This document shows, piece after piece, positions 53,696 through 64,000 of a stretch of 64,000 nucleotides of DNA; the first letter of the stretch is position 1, and every line of letters begins with the position of its first letter. The notes beneath the pieces were generated by a model, which was not told the DNA's origin, did not search any database, and saw only the letters and a program-made list of their open reading frames with translations. The translations under genes were made by a program, and so were the position numbers. Source of the stretch: Diabrotica undecimpunctata (lineage: Eukaryota > Arthropoda > Insecta > Coleoptera > Chrysomelidae); contig NC_092806.1 in assembly GCF_040954645.1 (NCBI RefSeq), positions 77,377,141-77,441,140 on the forward strand. The letters are read 5' to 3'.

Positions 53696-53764
<69 letters not shown>
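53696..53764. repeat. (TA)n microsatellite
   Basis: About 69 bp of TA repeat. No hammerhead-like core was seen near it. Confidence 0.95.
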
Positions 53765-53769
<5 letters not shown>

Positions 53770-55036
53770 GTTTCTATACATATATGTTTCTAATAAACAT
53801 CTGGTATTATCTAAGCCATAGAAAGTTCTGTTTTTTTCACCAGCTTTTAATTGTGCCTATATACAAGTATATGGAATAAAAAATGTCAGTTATTAGAAAT
53901 GTTTATAAGCTAAAAAGTCAGCTTTTTTTCAAATTGATTTTTAATAACAAATTTAATAAAATCTTGAGGTTTTTTTAATACACGTTAAAAACGAAGCCTA
54001 AAAGAATCGATTGCGATTTACAAAATACCTCTAGAGTGACTCTCGGCAAGTTCAGTTGTTTAAATAATCGTTTTCCCGGAAAACAAATTGAATAACTTAT
54101 AAACTATTTGGTCGATCTGTATGAAATTTAGCACACTTTATTTACACATTAACTGCCACAATTTCAAATAGTTGTCGTGCAAAAAACAATGTTATTAACA
54201 TTTATAAATTACTGCAAAAATAAGGGTTTTTTTTAATTATCTCGGTCAATTCTTTATGTATTTTAATTCTCTCAATATTCAAGACTTTTTTATGATCTAT
54301 AACTTTTATTTTAACCATTTTTCTCTAAAATGCATAAGAAACGTTTTATACACAAAAACTAATTTTTTCACTTTTTACGAATGTTTAATAAAAAAGCAAA
54401 GCAAAATTAGCTGTACGTCTTCAATTGTCATTAGCTACCTATCATATACCTTTTAGAAACTTTAAATACCTAATTTATTCATGGCGTTGACCACCTATTC
54501 TTTTTTAAACAATGATATTACTCTTATCGATACTTCCATCTTTATTTAGGAACACAAATGGTTAACACTTGTTACATATTAATCTTAGTATTTTAAGTAG
54601 TACTTAGTTGACGTTGCAATGAGGTCTACATCTTGACATCTAACTTATCGACTCTACTCAACTGTAACTATGCTAAATTCATTATTTCCCATTTTTATAA
54701 AGGTTCCTGCCTTATGACGCGATCGGTCAACTTGGTTTGCATCTGTAAGCAAGGCCACGCTGAGATAGTTTGCAATTAGACAAAATGAGGTATTTGTTGT
54801 ACTGATGTGTATTCGATAAACTTGACTTACTGTGTACGTCCTGATTCTTTATTAAAAACAATTCCAGTTACACAATACAGCAATGTAAAATATGATTAAC
54901 ATTATTTATGAATTTTAATATATTAGGAATAATATCTGTGCAAATTTTTGTTGTCGCTTTCTCTCAGTTTCAAACATTTTAAATGATCTAATTTACAACT
55001 TGCAAGACGAATATATTTTACCTTAATTAGTTTTTT
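53765..55036. other. AT-rich stretch, nothing recognised
   Basis: No gene or element end supported. The region was checked for a last ADAM10 exon; the candidate at 54706 was rejected. Confidence 0.5.
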
Positions 55037-55037
55037 T

Positions 55038-55070
55038 AGGTTAGATTAGATTAGGTTAGGTGAGGTTAAG
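55038..55070 (+). repeat. Short degenerate TTAGG-like repeat
   Basis: 'aggttagattagattaggttaggtgaggtta' contains a few TTAGG/TTAGA units, the insect telomere type. It is only 33 bp and interstitial. Confidence 0.6.
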
Positions 55071-55079
55071 TTTAACTAA

Positions 55080-55480
55080 AACTAACATTAAAGAAATGTG
55101 TCAAATATCTGGGAGTGACACTACACAAATATGTCGGATGGGAGGAACATATACGGGTGGTAGCCCAGAAGGCAGCGAAGAGTGCGGCTGCGATGAGGAG
55201 GGTGATGCCTAACATTGGAGAACCCAAATCAGAAAGAAAGAGGGCCTTACACGGTGTTGTGCAATCCTTTACGCAGCACCAGTCTAGAGTGAGGCGATAG
55301 AGATACATAAGTAGACAGAACAAGTCTTTTGCGAGTAGCATGCGCCAAATGGACTATTTGTTTGCAGGACCTCCTTCTTCTAAGGGAAAATGGGCTCGGA
55401 TGTACTTCTCTACCCTGAATCCAACACTCGCCAGCCATCCCTAGGGTTAACCTGGTACGGTTTTTAGAAATTTCCACCCT
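55080..55480 (+). pseudogene. R1-type LINE RT fragment
   Basis: A + frame (from 55085) reads KCVKYLGVTLHKYVGWEEHI, RVVAQKAAKSAAAMRRVMPN and SERKRALHGVVQSF; after a shift ILYAAPV and similar residues follow. This is the post-RT part of R1/TRAS-type elements ('YLGV.+D....+..H+...+.KA......+.R+MPN.GG...+.+.+L..V..S.+LYGAP+W'). Confidence 0.85.
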
Positions 55481-55559
55481 CATAGAAAAAAAAGTGGGGT
55501 TAGGGGCCCTGATAATCTAATACATATTGTTATAATTATTTTATATGTACCACCGAAGC

Positions 55560-55790
55560 AAGTACAAAAGCATGGAGTGTTACACATTTAAAAAACTGGG
55601 AAGGCCCGTACACCGCCCCGCAAAAAATAAACGATCTAATCTACCGCATACAATTTTCAGCTAAAAGTAAAATCAAGATAGTCCATATCAAAAGATTAGC
55701 TCCATACCATGGAACTGATCCACCTCGTTAACTTTAATCAGCCCTCATAGACCACTTATTCGAGGCAAATAATTATAAAGGTGGGAGCAG
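55560..55790 (+). pseudogene. Gypsy-type Pol C-terminus and polypurine tract
   Basis: A + frame reads LKNWEGPYTAPQKINDLIYR and IQFSAKSKIKIVHIKRLAPY, the integrase C-terminal 'W.GPY.V...L+DV.Y.I.......+VVH.+RL.PY' block. It is followed by AAAGGTGGGAGCAG (55777-55790), a polypurine tract directly before the LTR. Confidence 0.85.
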
Positions 55791-56065
55791 TGTTATGACA
55801 GTTCCGTGAGCTTTATTTCATATAGAAAAAGTCCCTTGAAGAAAAAAAAAGTATTAAAAAAATCTAGAATGTTCAAGATGTCATCGAAAAATCCTCAAAA
55901 TGTCTAGTAATGTCTGGAACGTCAGAAAATATGTATAAACAAAGGAAGTTGACAGTTTAACGACAGTAGATTGAGTTTTCGAAGTTGATAATTGTCATTG
56001 TGTAAAAGTTGTAAACAAGTATTGTAATGTTGTTGGTGTTTGAATAAAGTATTTTAAGTAAGTGT

Positions 56066-56069
<4 letters not shown>
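55791..56069 (+). repeat. Gypsy-type LTR, 279 bp
   Basis: It starts TGTTATGACAG and ends AAGTGTAACA, with inverted TGTTA/TAACA ends. AATAAA is near 56042. The following (TA)n may have been the target. The rest of the element upstream is lost. Confidence 0.85.
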
Positions 56070-56127
<58 letters not shown>

Positions 56128-56260
56128 CTACATTCCTTGTATCGACATAATTTAAGTAACCTCTCCAGATATCCGATGATGAACAGCAAAGTTTAGTGTT
56201 CGAAACCCGTCCTCCAAAGGTAGAATAAACTGATTGTGAGTAAGTCTAACATTTATACCG
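56070..56260 (+). repeat. (TA)n tract and Penelope-type repeat end with hammerhead-like core
   Basis: (TA)n at 56070-56122, then a block related to the reverse complement of 40100-40262. The motif CCGATGA (56173-56179; one base off CTGATGA), stem II GAACA/TGTTC, GAAA (56202-56205), minimal stem III AC/GU and NUH = GUC. The U4 to C change probably inactivates it. Confidence 0.6.
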
Positions 56261-56769
56261 TTAACCTTATTATCAAATTACATTTAAAAGCTTCTCGGAC
56301 TACTCAAACGTGTAGTGCCTGATTATTATTTGTTGTCATAGCCACAAAGTGTTAGATTCAGGATCATATTCAACTTAATCTTATAAATAATTAACTGTTA
56401 TGAGTGCTGCTCTGCTAATAAATATGGGCAATCTGCCAACGTAATTGGACATTTTTAATACATTCTTTTTTTTCAATCTGTATGATGTAGAAATGCTGGC
56501 AATTTTAAATATGTGTTAGGAAGATATATCCTTTTCTCCTAAATCCAAAAAATTCCAGTTAGTCCCAAAAGAGTGCCTGGAACCATCGAGAATCTTCCAT
56601 CGCTCATTTATGGCAGATATTTTGGGATAGTCTGATTCTATGATCCTAAAAATTTTAGATGAAAGTTGCTCAAAAACACGAACCAACTTAAAATTTTTTT
56701 TAAACAAAATTACTGTTAACGTGCACAATTATTTTATATACACTATTTCTAGTTCTGCTTGCGTGCTTA

Positions 56770-57560
56770 TCAAGTCTGCTTGGCGTTAGCGATTGACATA
56801 GCATGACGCTCTCTGTCTTGACCTACTCTAAACAGTTGGGGCTTGCTTTCCACCAATTATCCTTCGTTCTTCGAGTTGGAGACTGTTATAGCGACTTTTC
56901 CGTAACATGTGTCCAAAATGTATTATTTTTTTAGATTTGACGTTATCAATCAACCGCATCTGCTCTTGTAAGAACTGATTTGTTTGTTTGCATAGCTGTC
57001 CACGTGTTTTGAGTTTTTATCTATGTAAGCACATCTCAAATGCCAATAAGCGATTAATAGTGGATATGTTCTCGTCCCACCGTATCTAAAAGGACTTGTA
57101 ATCCATTTAAGTCATAACTCAATAGAACTTTATCATCTGGTATCTGATTGTATTTATGAGTTTTTCATTAATCTTTATACCATATTCTAAATTATTCACA
57201 GCTTGTTTAAAGATTCTATCAGAATAAGCATTAAACAACAGCGGGGACAGTATGCAACCTTGTCATGACTGTGAGATGAACTTTAGGATCACACATTTCT
57301 CTGTCAACTTTCCATTAAGGATGCTGTTTGACTACAGTATAATTTTTCTATGCTCCTCATGTCACAACTATCAATTCATTTACCTCGTAATATTTTAATT
57401 AACTTATCATGTTGCACTCGATCGAAAGTGCATTTCTAAAATCAAACTGTTTCATCTTGATCTTCTTCACACTTATTCCTTATTCTACTATGGATGGTAC
57501 ATAGCAATATCTTCAAGGTGTGGCTCATACGGCTTATCAGTCATAGTCGATACAGTATTT
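56770..57560 (-). pseudogene. LINE reverse transcriptase remnant
   Basis: Minus strand: LLFNAYSDRIFKQAVNNLEY (57235-), GIKINEKLINTIRYQ (YADD lost), MDYKSF-type residues, RGQLCKQTNQFLQEQMRLID and KSKKIIHFGHMLRKSRYNSL (about 56950-56890). These follow the RT palm to C-terminal order ('LFN.YSE.IF..AL....GI.ING..IN.IRYADD', 'LEYFGH+MR'). It is extensively decayed. Confidence 0.8.
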
Positions 57561-57622
57561 TGGACGTTGTTTTTTAAAAACAACGAATTCGGATTTTAAC
57601 AAATCTTCTGGGATTTCACCAG

Positions 57623-57838
57623 TTAAGTAAACATGATTGAAAAGCTTGATCGATATTTCAATGTTTTCTTCAGATAGATTTTAAATACAGCTGGTCCAGA
57701 TAATAATTTGACTGAATGTATCTCAATAATCCAGGGCTTATTTTCTTTGTTAAGAGGTATAACATATGGAAAAAAGTTTAAAAAAATTACATTATTGTAC
57801 ACAAAATTAACAATTAAAAAACAATGATTTACTATCAA
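57623..57838 (-). repeat. Dispersed repeat related to 24180-24265
   Basis: The minus strand reads NKENKPWIIEIHSVKLLSGP; the + strand at 24200-24260 reads a near-identical string. The protein family is not recognised. The similarity continues beyond the coding-like part. Confidence 0.55.
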
Positions 57839-57984
57839 GTTAATACTAAAAACTCTTCGGGATCTTATAGAGCGGATATCAAGGCTTGAAAATGGCTATT
57901 TTCGCGCTTTTTAAGACCTTATATTGTTTATAACTCGAAAACTTTGCATTTAATAGAAAAGTTATTAACATTTTTTGTTCAGAA

Positions 57985-58540
57985 TAGTGCTGGGTATTCT
58001 AAAGAGCGCTCAGTTTAGTTCAAATGTGAAAAGTGAACTAGGTCGCTTTTTAGTTCACTAATTCATTAACACATAGTTACAGGAGAGATTAATTTACATA
58101 TGAGCAAAACGTAATACTGTTTAATCGTTTGTGGATAAGAAGTGTATTTTTGATAATGCCGATTTTAATTTAAATTAATTTTATTACAAAATGTATTCTT
58201 TTTGTTTTAAAGCTCAACATAAAATATATAATTTCGCAGCGTAAATTCACCTCTCACCCGCTTACTGTTCACCAGTCATCGAAGATGATCTACGTAGTTC
58301 ATAGTTCTTTAGTTAAATCACGCTCTCTCCCCACCAGCTCCAGCTCCAACGCTCACGTTTGTCGTTCGTCGCGAAACGACTTGAAGATTTAAACTGAACC
58401 GCTCCTGAACGATGAAAGACTGCAGGTTTAAATTAAAGCGGTTTAAGTCAGCTCTGGCGAACTAGTTCATTAATTCACTTATCGGGGCCAATTCTTTGAA
58501 CTAGTTCGCTCATGAACTACACAAGCTTACTTCAGAATGA
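57985..58540. mobile_element. Possible hAT-like MITE
   Basis: The left part 'agtgctgggtattctaaagagcgctcag...gaactag...gttcactaattc' and right part 'gaactagttcattaattcactt...gaactagttcgctcatgaac' contain repeated, partly inverted GAACTAGTTC-type words, and the centre is GC-richer. The arrangement resembles known small hAT derivatives with 'GTTCA' sub-terminal repeats. Exact ends and target duplication are not clear. Confidence 0.35.
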
Positions 58541-59023
58541 GCCCATTAATCTAAAAAAACTTGTTACGGTCAAAAAAAATTTGGCCGAATTAATTTTACA
58601 ATATGTTTAAAAAAATTGCTTAAACCATTTTTTACCATCATTTTCTCTTGGCAACATCCACTTTTGTGATAAGAGGACTACTTCAAGTAAAATTATGAAT
58701 TTAAACTTTAAGAACTTTTAATATTATAAACTCATGGACAAAAATATCGAATATTTTGGAATTTTCAAATTTTTTTATAGTTACTATTATTTCAAAATAA
58801 TTTTAGATTATTGATGTTACTCATACAATATGCTGATTTACTCAATTGGTTTTAAATAGTTTGACGTTTATTTTGACGTTTATTCAGCGTTTAGTGTCAT
58901 TCGTACATTTTATCATAAACAAACCTTCAAGTAAAGCAAAAACCATAGTAATTCGGTTATTTTTAGTTTAATTTATTAAATTTAATTAAATATTGTTTTT
59001 ATTTAAGTAAGTTTAAAACAAGT

Positions 59024-59572
59024 ATGCCATCAATTGAAAAGTGCGATGAAGCCCAAACAGTACATATTGTAATTTTGTACGAAGAAGGATATAGGTACAC
59101 AAAAAGATATCCCAGCACGTCTCAGGAGAAGCCAATCTACAGTTTCGAATACTTTAAAAAGGTACCATTTGACAGAAAATTTTGTAAGAAGGCCTGGTTA
59201 AGGACGCCCAATGTGTACAACCGCAATTGATCACCGTTGTTTGGTTCTTAATTCTATACGAAATCGCTCATTGACATCGTTGCACCGCAGAAGTGAGCTA
59301 CTAGTTAGACAAGTTATACTATGTTAGACAAGTTGATGAGAGTTCAAAAACAGTTAGACGAAGATTAAAACAAGCAAACTTATGATGAAGATAGTTTTGG
59401 AAGTGGTGGCATAATGCTTTGGTTAGTTATTAGTTGGAAGGGACACACCGCACTTGTGGAAGATATTGGACGGATGACTGGTGACTCTTATGTTCAAAAT
59501 ATCCTGCAAGATCAGGTTTTGCCATATGTTGGATAAATTGGATATGACAGATTCATGTTAGATCAACAACAA
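59024..59572 (+). pseudogene. Tc1-like transposase, truncated
   Basis: ATG 59024 starts MPSIEKCDEAQTVHIVILYE, the beginning of a Tc1-type HTH domain; later FKKVPFDRKFCKKAWLRTPN. Then stops, and GSGGIMLWLVISWKGHTALV, GRMTGDSYVQNILQDQVLPY and RFMLDQQ (to 59570), the C-terminal catalytic part ('GSGG+M+WG....G.T.L......+T...Y...IL...V+P', then FM.DNA). A BEL/Pao LTR starts exactly there, interrupting the second Asp block. The middle is deleted. Confidence 0.8.
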
Positions 59573-59846
59573 TGTGTGAATAATTACACATATAAATATT
59601 TTTCCAATACTTAGTTTAATGATAACACAAGTAAACACAAACTCTATTTACATTGCACGTTAATATATAAAAGTCTGTCACTTTTGCATGTGGATTCTCG
59701 AGTGTCAACAGGTTTCGTTGGGATAAGAAACCAAGAAACCAAGAAATCACTCATCATTGCGGGGAAGAGGGAAGTAGCGCCGAACTTCGATATGCGCCGA
59801 GTACCATATGTTGTTTTAAAGGGGTGATCAACGGTTTAATATACCA
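59573..59846 (-). repeat. LTR of the BEL/Pao element
   Basis: 274 bp, minus-strand start TGGTATATTAAACC after a purine-rich CAAGGGGGC, end ATTATTCACACA. It lies within a Tc1-like transposase copy. Confidence 0.7.
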
Positions 59847-61980
59847 GCCCCCTTGATAGCTGGTAGGCTTCAACAAGCACTAATTGTTGAGAAGATCATC
59901 TGGAAGTATACATATCTTCACGGCAGTTCATTTCTATACGGCGGAGCCAGTTCTAATGGTAACTGTTCTGACTATGCCGTCGGCACCAGGATGAACAGCT
60001 TCAACAATACCAATTTTCCATTTCGTTGGCGGGATTCCATCTTTTTTAACCAAGACGAGAATTCAAGGTTGCAAAAGGGTGGGATAGGTTCTTTCCCATT
60101 TAGACCGTTACTGAAGCTCGGAAATATATTCCTTTGACCATCTCTTCCAGAAATCTTGGATGATTCTTTGAAGTCGCTGAAACTTGCTGAGTGAGTTTTC
60201 CTTAATTGTAGAATAGTCATGGTCAAGTAAAACAGTAATGCGTTCTCCAATTAGGAAGTGTGCAGATGTTAATGACTGTAAGTCACTGGGTTCATTAGTA
60301 AGCTGGGATAAAGGTCGGGAATTTAGACAGGCTTCTACTTAATAAAGAACAGTTAAGAAATCTTCGTAGGAAAGAAGGATCTGAGAAAGTCCCTCTTTAA
60401 ATGAAATTTAGTAGATTTAACTCCCGCTTCCCAGATGCCACCAAAATGAGGAGCATGAGGAGGTATGAAATGCCATTTTACATTTTCAGAATTGAAGGTG
60501 GCATGAATTTTACTTTCACTCGTCGGTAGAAATTTATAAATCTCATTTTTAGCACCAATAAAATTAATACAGTGATCAGAATATATATTTGCGCGTAAAC
60601 TTCATCTTGCAAAAAATCTACGAAGAGTGGCAATAAGGGCGTCTGTGGAAAGACTACTTACATGCATCGCTCTCGTTGAGAAACACACAAAAATACACAC
60701 GTAAGCCTTAATCGTTTTATAATTTCTAATTTGCCGATCCTTTAATAGTAGGGTCCGTAAAAATCTGTACTTGTATTATAGAATGACCGTTTAGGCGTTA
60801 CTCAATGCTCTGGTAAATCTCCCATTAAATACGGAGTAGTAGAAGCACTAAAGCGAAAACAACGTAAGCATTGCCTCACAACTTGTTTTACTAAATGTCT
60901 GCCAGAAGTAGGCCAAAAACGTTCTCGTATTAAGGCTAGTAATAATTGTGGCCCTGCATGAAAAAGGCGCAAGTGTTCTTGATTTACAATTAATTTAGAA
61001 ATTACAGGTTTACCTGGTATGATTGCAGGATGTTTCTTTTGAAAATCAAATCTAGAATATTTAAGTCTACCACTAACTCTAATTATTATACCCTTGTCAT
61101 CTAAGAATGGGGCTAATCGTAAAATTTTACTTGTGAGAGTTAATAGGTTTAGATTTTAATAAATCTTGGTATTGATTGGGAAACTCTTGCCTTTATACAA
61201 TTCGAATAAGAGTTTTTAAGGCATGGTTGAGTTCTTGAGCATCAAGGGCTCTGAATTTTCGATTTTCCTTAGGCATACGGTAATTATAAAAAAATCGGTA
61301 ACAATAAACAGTGATTCTTTGAAGCTTATTATAATACTAGAAAATCTGTTAATAAGATCCAGTCCTTCGGTAAATGTAGATTAGAAAGATATTCGTTTTT
61401 CTTTGCGTCTCTCAATTAGATCAGGATTAGCTATAATATTTGAAATAATAATTGTTCTTTAGGACACAGCAGCCATTTAGAAACATTCCACCATAGATAA
61501 TTATCAATTAAAGACATAGGGCTAAGACTCCGAGAGAGCAACTCAGCTGGGTTTTCATGGGTATTATCCTATATTATCCTAACCTATCTCCAAGAGTCTG
61601 AATTTGTTAATGATTGAATTTGTGTCACTCTGTTAGCGACAAATATTTTCCATTGAGTATAAATGGACTTGATCTGGGATAAGAATTACATCAGGGGGTG
61701 ATCTTTTGAACCAACTCTGCCAGCAATAAGGCTACGCATAATTCGAGCCTGGGAATTGTAATTGTTTTGAGAGGAGCTACTCTTGTCTTAGAGCAAAGTA
61801 AGCGGCAGGGATAAGTACCTTGTGAATCTAAGGATGGAATCTATATACAAGCATCATATGCTATTTCGCTGGAGTCAGAGAAGCCATGGATTTCTAATAC
61901 AAGTGGGTTGTTAGGTAGAACAGTCTCGGGATTTTTAATGTATTTAAGTCTTGAAGTTCTTAGACACTTAGACACTTCTC
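59573..61980 (-). mobile_element. BEL/Pao LTR retroelement, 3' part with LTR
   Basis: LTR 59573-59846 (TG...CA on the + strand) is followed on the minus strand by Pol remnants. From 61870: (Y)DACI, LLCSKTRVAPLKTITIPRLE and LCVALLLAEL (RNase H-type block of Pao); then traces to 60950; then HFIPPHAPHFGGIWEAGVKS (about 60475-60415, integrase), PLYPSL and FWKRW-like residues, and PPLLQPSNS/NGKLVL (to 59870). This order (RNase H, integrase, C-terminal domain, LTR) defines a BEL/Pao 3' half. Upstream parts are cut at about 61980 by a LINE. Many stops. Confidence 0.85.
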
Positions 61981-61984
61981 CAAC

Positions 61985-63809
61985 CTTATGGATGTCCGCA
62001 CCTATCGAGGCGCCAATATTGATTCAGATCATATTCTAGTTGGCACAAGAATTCGGGCTAGAATCTCAAATGCGAAGAAGGAGGGAAGTACTAAAACAAG
62101 GCGCCTTAATATTGAACTCCTCAAAAACCCGCAAACGCTAGAAAGGTTTCAAAACTATATCAAAACTAAATACATAACTAAAGAGAATCTATCAATTAGT
62201 GAACAATGAGAAATGTGTAAAAATTATATTAAAGACGCAGCAAATAACATTCTAGGGCCGCAAAGACCACCACCACGCAATTAGTGGTTCGATGCTGAGT
62301 GCGAGGACATTACAAAAAGAAAGAATAATGAATATAAACTGATGCAGCAAACAAGAACCCGAGAAAAAGAACAAAAAATATAAAGATCTCAGAAGAGAAG
62401 AGAAGTACATCCATCAGAGAAAAAAGCGAACTTATGAAAATAGAATATTGGAATAACTTGAGGCATTAAAAAAGGAAAATCAAACAAGAAAATTCTATAA
62501 AAATCTAAATAAAGCAAGAAAAGAATTTAAACAAGGATCGGACTATGTAAGGATAAGGAGGGGCATATACTCAATACAAAAGAAGAAGTATTGAAAAGGT
62601 GGGTGGAACACTATTAAGAACTACTTACTATCGAAGTAGAAGATTCAAATCAACCACCCCCAGGAGCAAGCAACAATACAATACACCATTGGAGTCTCCA
62701 TAAATTCAAGAAGTACGGGATACAATAAAACACCTAAAAAATAATAAATCTCCAGAAAATGATGGTATACCCGCGAAACTTATTAAATGTGGAGGTGCTA
62801 CTCTGACTAATCACATATATAAAATCATACTGAGAGCCTGGAATGAGGAACAAATCCCGGAAGAGTGGTGTATTGGGAAAGTTTGCCAGCTACACAAAAA
62901 GGGTGATCAATTGGAATGTAGAAACTATAGAGGAATAACCCTCCTTAATACAGCATACAAAATATTTTTGAGTATTTTATATGGTCGCCTGAGTGCATAT
63001 TCAGAGGAGCTTCTTGGCAAATATCAAAGTAGTTTTAGGCCTGGTCGATCAACAACAGACCAGATCTTTGTGCTAAGGCAAATACTGGAAAAAACCAATG
63101 AATTAAAAATATCGACATATACCATATTTTCGCAGATTTTAAATCTGCCTATGATAGTGTCCTAAGAAATAAATTGTATGAAGCCATGGATGAATTCCAC
63201 ATCCCCGATAAACTGATAAGATTGGTTAAGGCTACAATGCGTAAAGTTTTTTGCAAAGTCAAAATACAGGGCGAACAATCACAGGCATTTGAAACGTATG
63301 TTGGGCTGCGACAGGGAGATGCGCTGGCGTGTCTCCTTTTCAACATAGCTCTGGAAAAGGCGGTCAGGGATGCCCAAATAGACAACACAGGAAACGTTTT
63401 TAATAAATCATCCCAAACTTTGGCATGTGCAGATGATGACCTAGTTGCCCGCACAACACGCAAGCTAGAAGAAATGTATACCACCTTGCCAAACGCCTCA
63501 AAAAATATGGGCCTGCAAGTAAATGAGAAAACTAAGATAATGGCATCAACACCCAACAATAGAGCCAGAAACATCGGCCACCACTTCACGGTTGATAACT
63601 CTACCTTTGAAGTGGTGGACAAATTCACATACTTAGGCTCCCTGATTACCAAGGAGAACGTCATGACGGAAGAAATCAAGCGAAGAATAATCCTAGCAAA
63701 CAAATGCTATTTTGGACTGCGTAGACATATGAGAAGCAGAAACTTAAGCCAAAAAACAAAAATAACCGTATACAAAACCCTTATACAACCAGTGTTGACA
63801 TATCTTTAG
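61985..63809 (+). pseudogene. LINE endonuclease end and reverse transcriptase, broken
   Basis: + frames in order: DVRTYRGANIDSDHILVGTR (61989-, the SDH block at the end of the AP-endonuclease); a charged linker with stops; then IPAKLIKCGG-type residues and AWNEEQIPEEWCIGKVCQLH; CRNYRGITLLNTAYKIFLSI (62917-), FRPGRSTTDQIFVLRQILEK; a frameshift within the FADFKSAYDS block near 63130; LYEAMDEFHIPDKLIRLVK, GLRQGDALACLLFNIALEKA (63303-), CADDDLVART in place of YADD-I-DIV, VDKFTYLGSLITKENVMTEE and TVYKTLIQPVLTYL. A standard single-RT LINE of RTE/CR1-like type, missing its 5' end and tail. The altered catalytic Tyr and frameshifts make it dead. Confidence 0.9.
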
Positions 63810-64000
63810 TTCAGAATTATACTGTTGTATGTAACATTTTTTGCAAAATCGGTTTTATGGAATTACTAAGTCGTATGTGTCTTAGACTTTGCTTCCCGAG
63901 AATTTTAGTATTCTATATCACATCCTGTGAGTTTGGCAACCAGAAATACATAATTCTATTCGGATGAATTTTAATTATTAAAGTTACATAGTTGTATGTA
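63810..64000. other. AT-rich right edge
   Basis: No feature recognised. The words 'ttgtatgtaaca' and 'agttgtatgta' occur at both ends of this stretch. Confidence 0.4.

Noticed and set aside
54706..54790. Possible terminal kuz exon (acceptor 'tttttataaag' then a short in-phase frame to TAG)
   Set aside because: The acceptor is poor, the peptide is Cys-rich and unlike a Pro/Arg-rich ADAM10 tail, and no similarity supports it.
55038..55070. Telomeric TTAGG array
   Set aside because: Only a few degenerate units, interstitial; no evidence of a chromosome end.
56516..56728. 70-codon minus frame
   Set aside because: No recognisable motif, no homologous context, and AT-rich; not supported as a gene.

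Overview
This is a 64-kb piece of a large, AT-rich, repeat-dense insect genome. A beetle is possible, but the order cannot be fixed from this window. The only host gene I can support is an ADAM10/Kuzbanian metalloprotease on the + strand. Eight exons join in frame with GT-AG borders: 3607-3804, 5057-5391, 15322-15486, 16383-16769, 24938-25290, 28467-28869, 34613-34894 and 39915-40062. They give about 756 codons, from the middle of the prodomain (cysteine-switch region, basic furin-type site) through the zinc protease, disintegrin-like and cysteine-rich regions and the membrane segment into the cytoplasmic tail. The signal peptide and first prodomain exons lie upstream of the window. The terminal exon(s) were not found and are probably beyond position 64000.

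The introns are packed with mobile-element remains on both strands. From left to right: hammerhead-bearing repeat ends and LINE scraps (1-7550); a Penelope-like element with an intact 552-codon RT/GIY-YIG frame and long inverted terminal repeats (7994-11290); a LINE endonuclease fragment; a Transib (RAG1-related) transposon with TIRs and target duplication (12271-14688); a foldback MITE (17976-18376); a second Penelope copy split by a 173-bp hAT-type MITE (20310-21275); R1-type and other LINEs (21560-24130); a third Penelope remnant (25590-26230); two hammerhead-containing tandem units that look like animal retrozymes (26371-26910 and 27426-27873); a broken Helitron, two pogo/Tigger fragments and a Tc1/mariner fragment (29283-33870).

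After exon 34613-34894 come a fourth Penelope end, the tail of an LTR element carrying a macro-domain/CCCH reading frame, a SAP-domain Gag with LTR, and then, downstream of the last visible exon, a nested complex. There, one Penelope copy (40600-51370) is interrupted by a degenerate Gypsy/errantivirus-type element (41340-47425) and by a 3.3-kb THAP-related DNA transposon with 7-bp target duplications (47529-50833). The rest holds R1-, Jockey- and RTE-like LINEs, a Gypsy LTR, a Tc1-like copy, a BEL/Pao element with LTR and a long broken LINE at the right edge.

The most notable pattern is a set of about a dozen hammerhead-ribozyme-like cores, several with complete predicted helices. Many lie within about 150 bp of long (TA)n tracts and at Penelope ends. 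The two tandem retrozyme-like insertions, one with a 12-13-bp target duplication, are the best candidates for something new. All assignments are from reading the sequence; no search or folding program was run.
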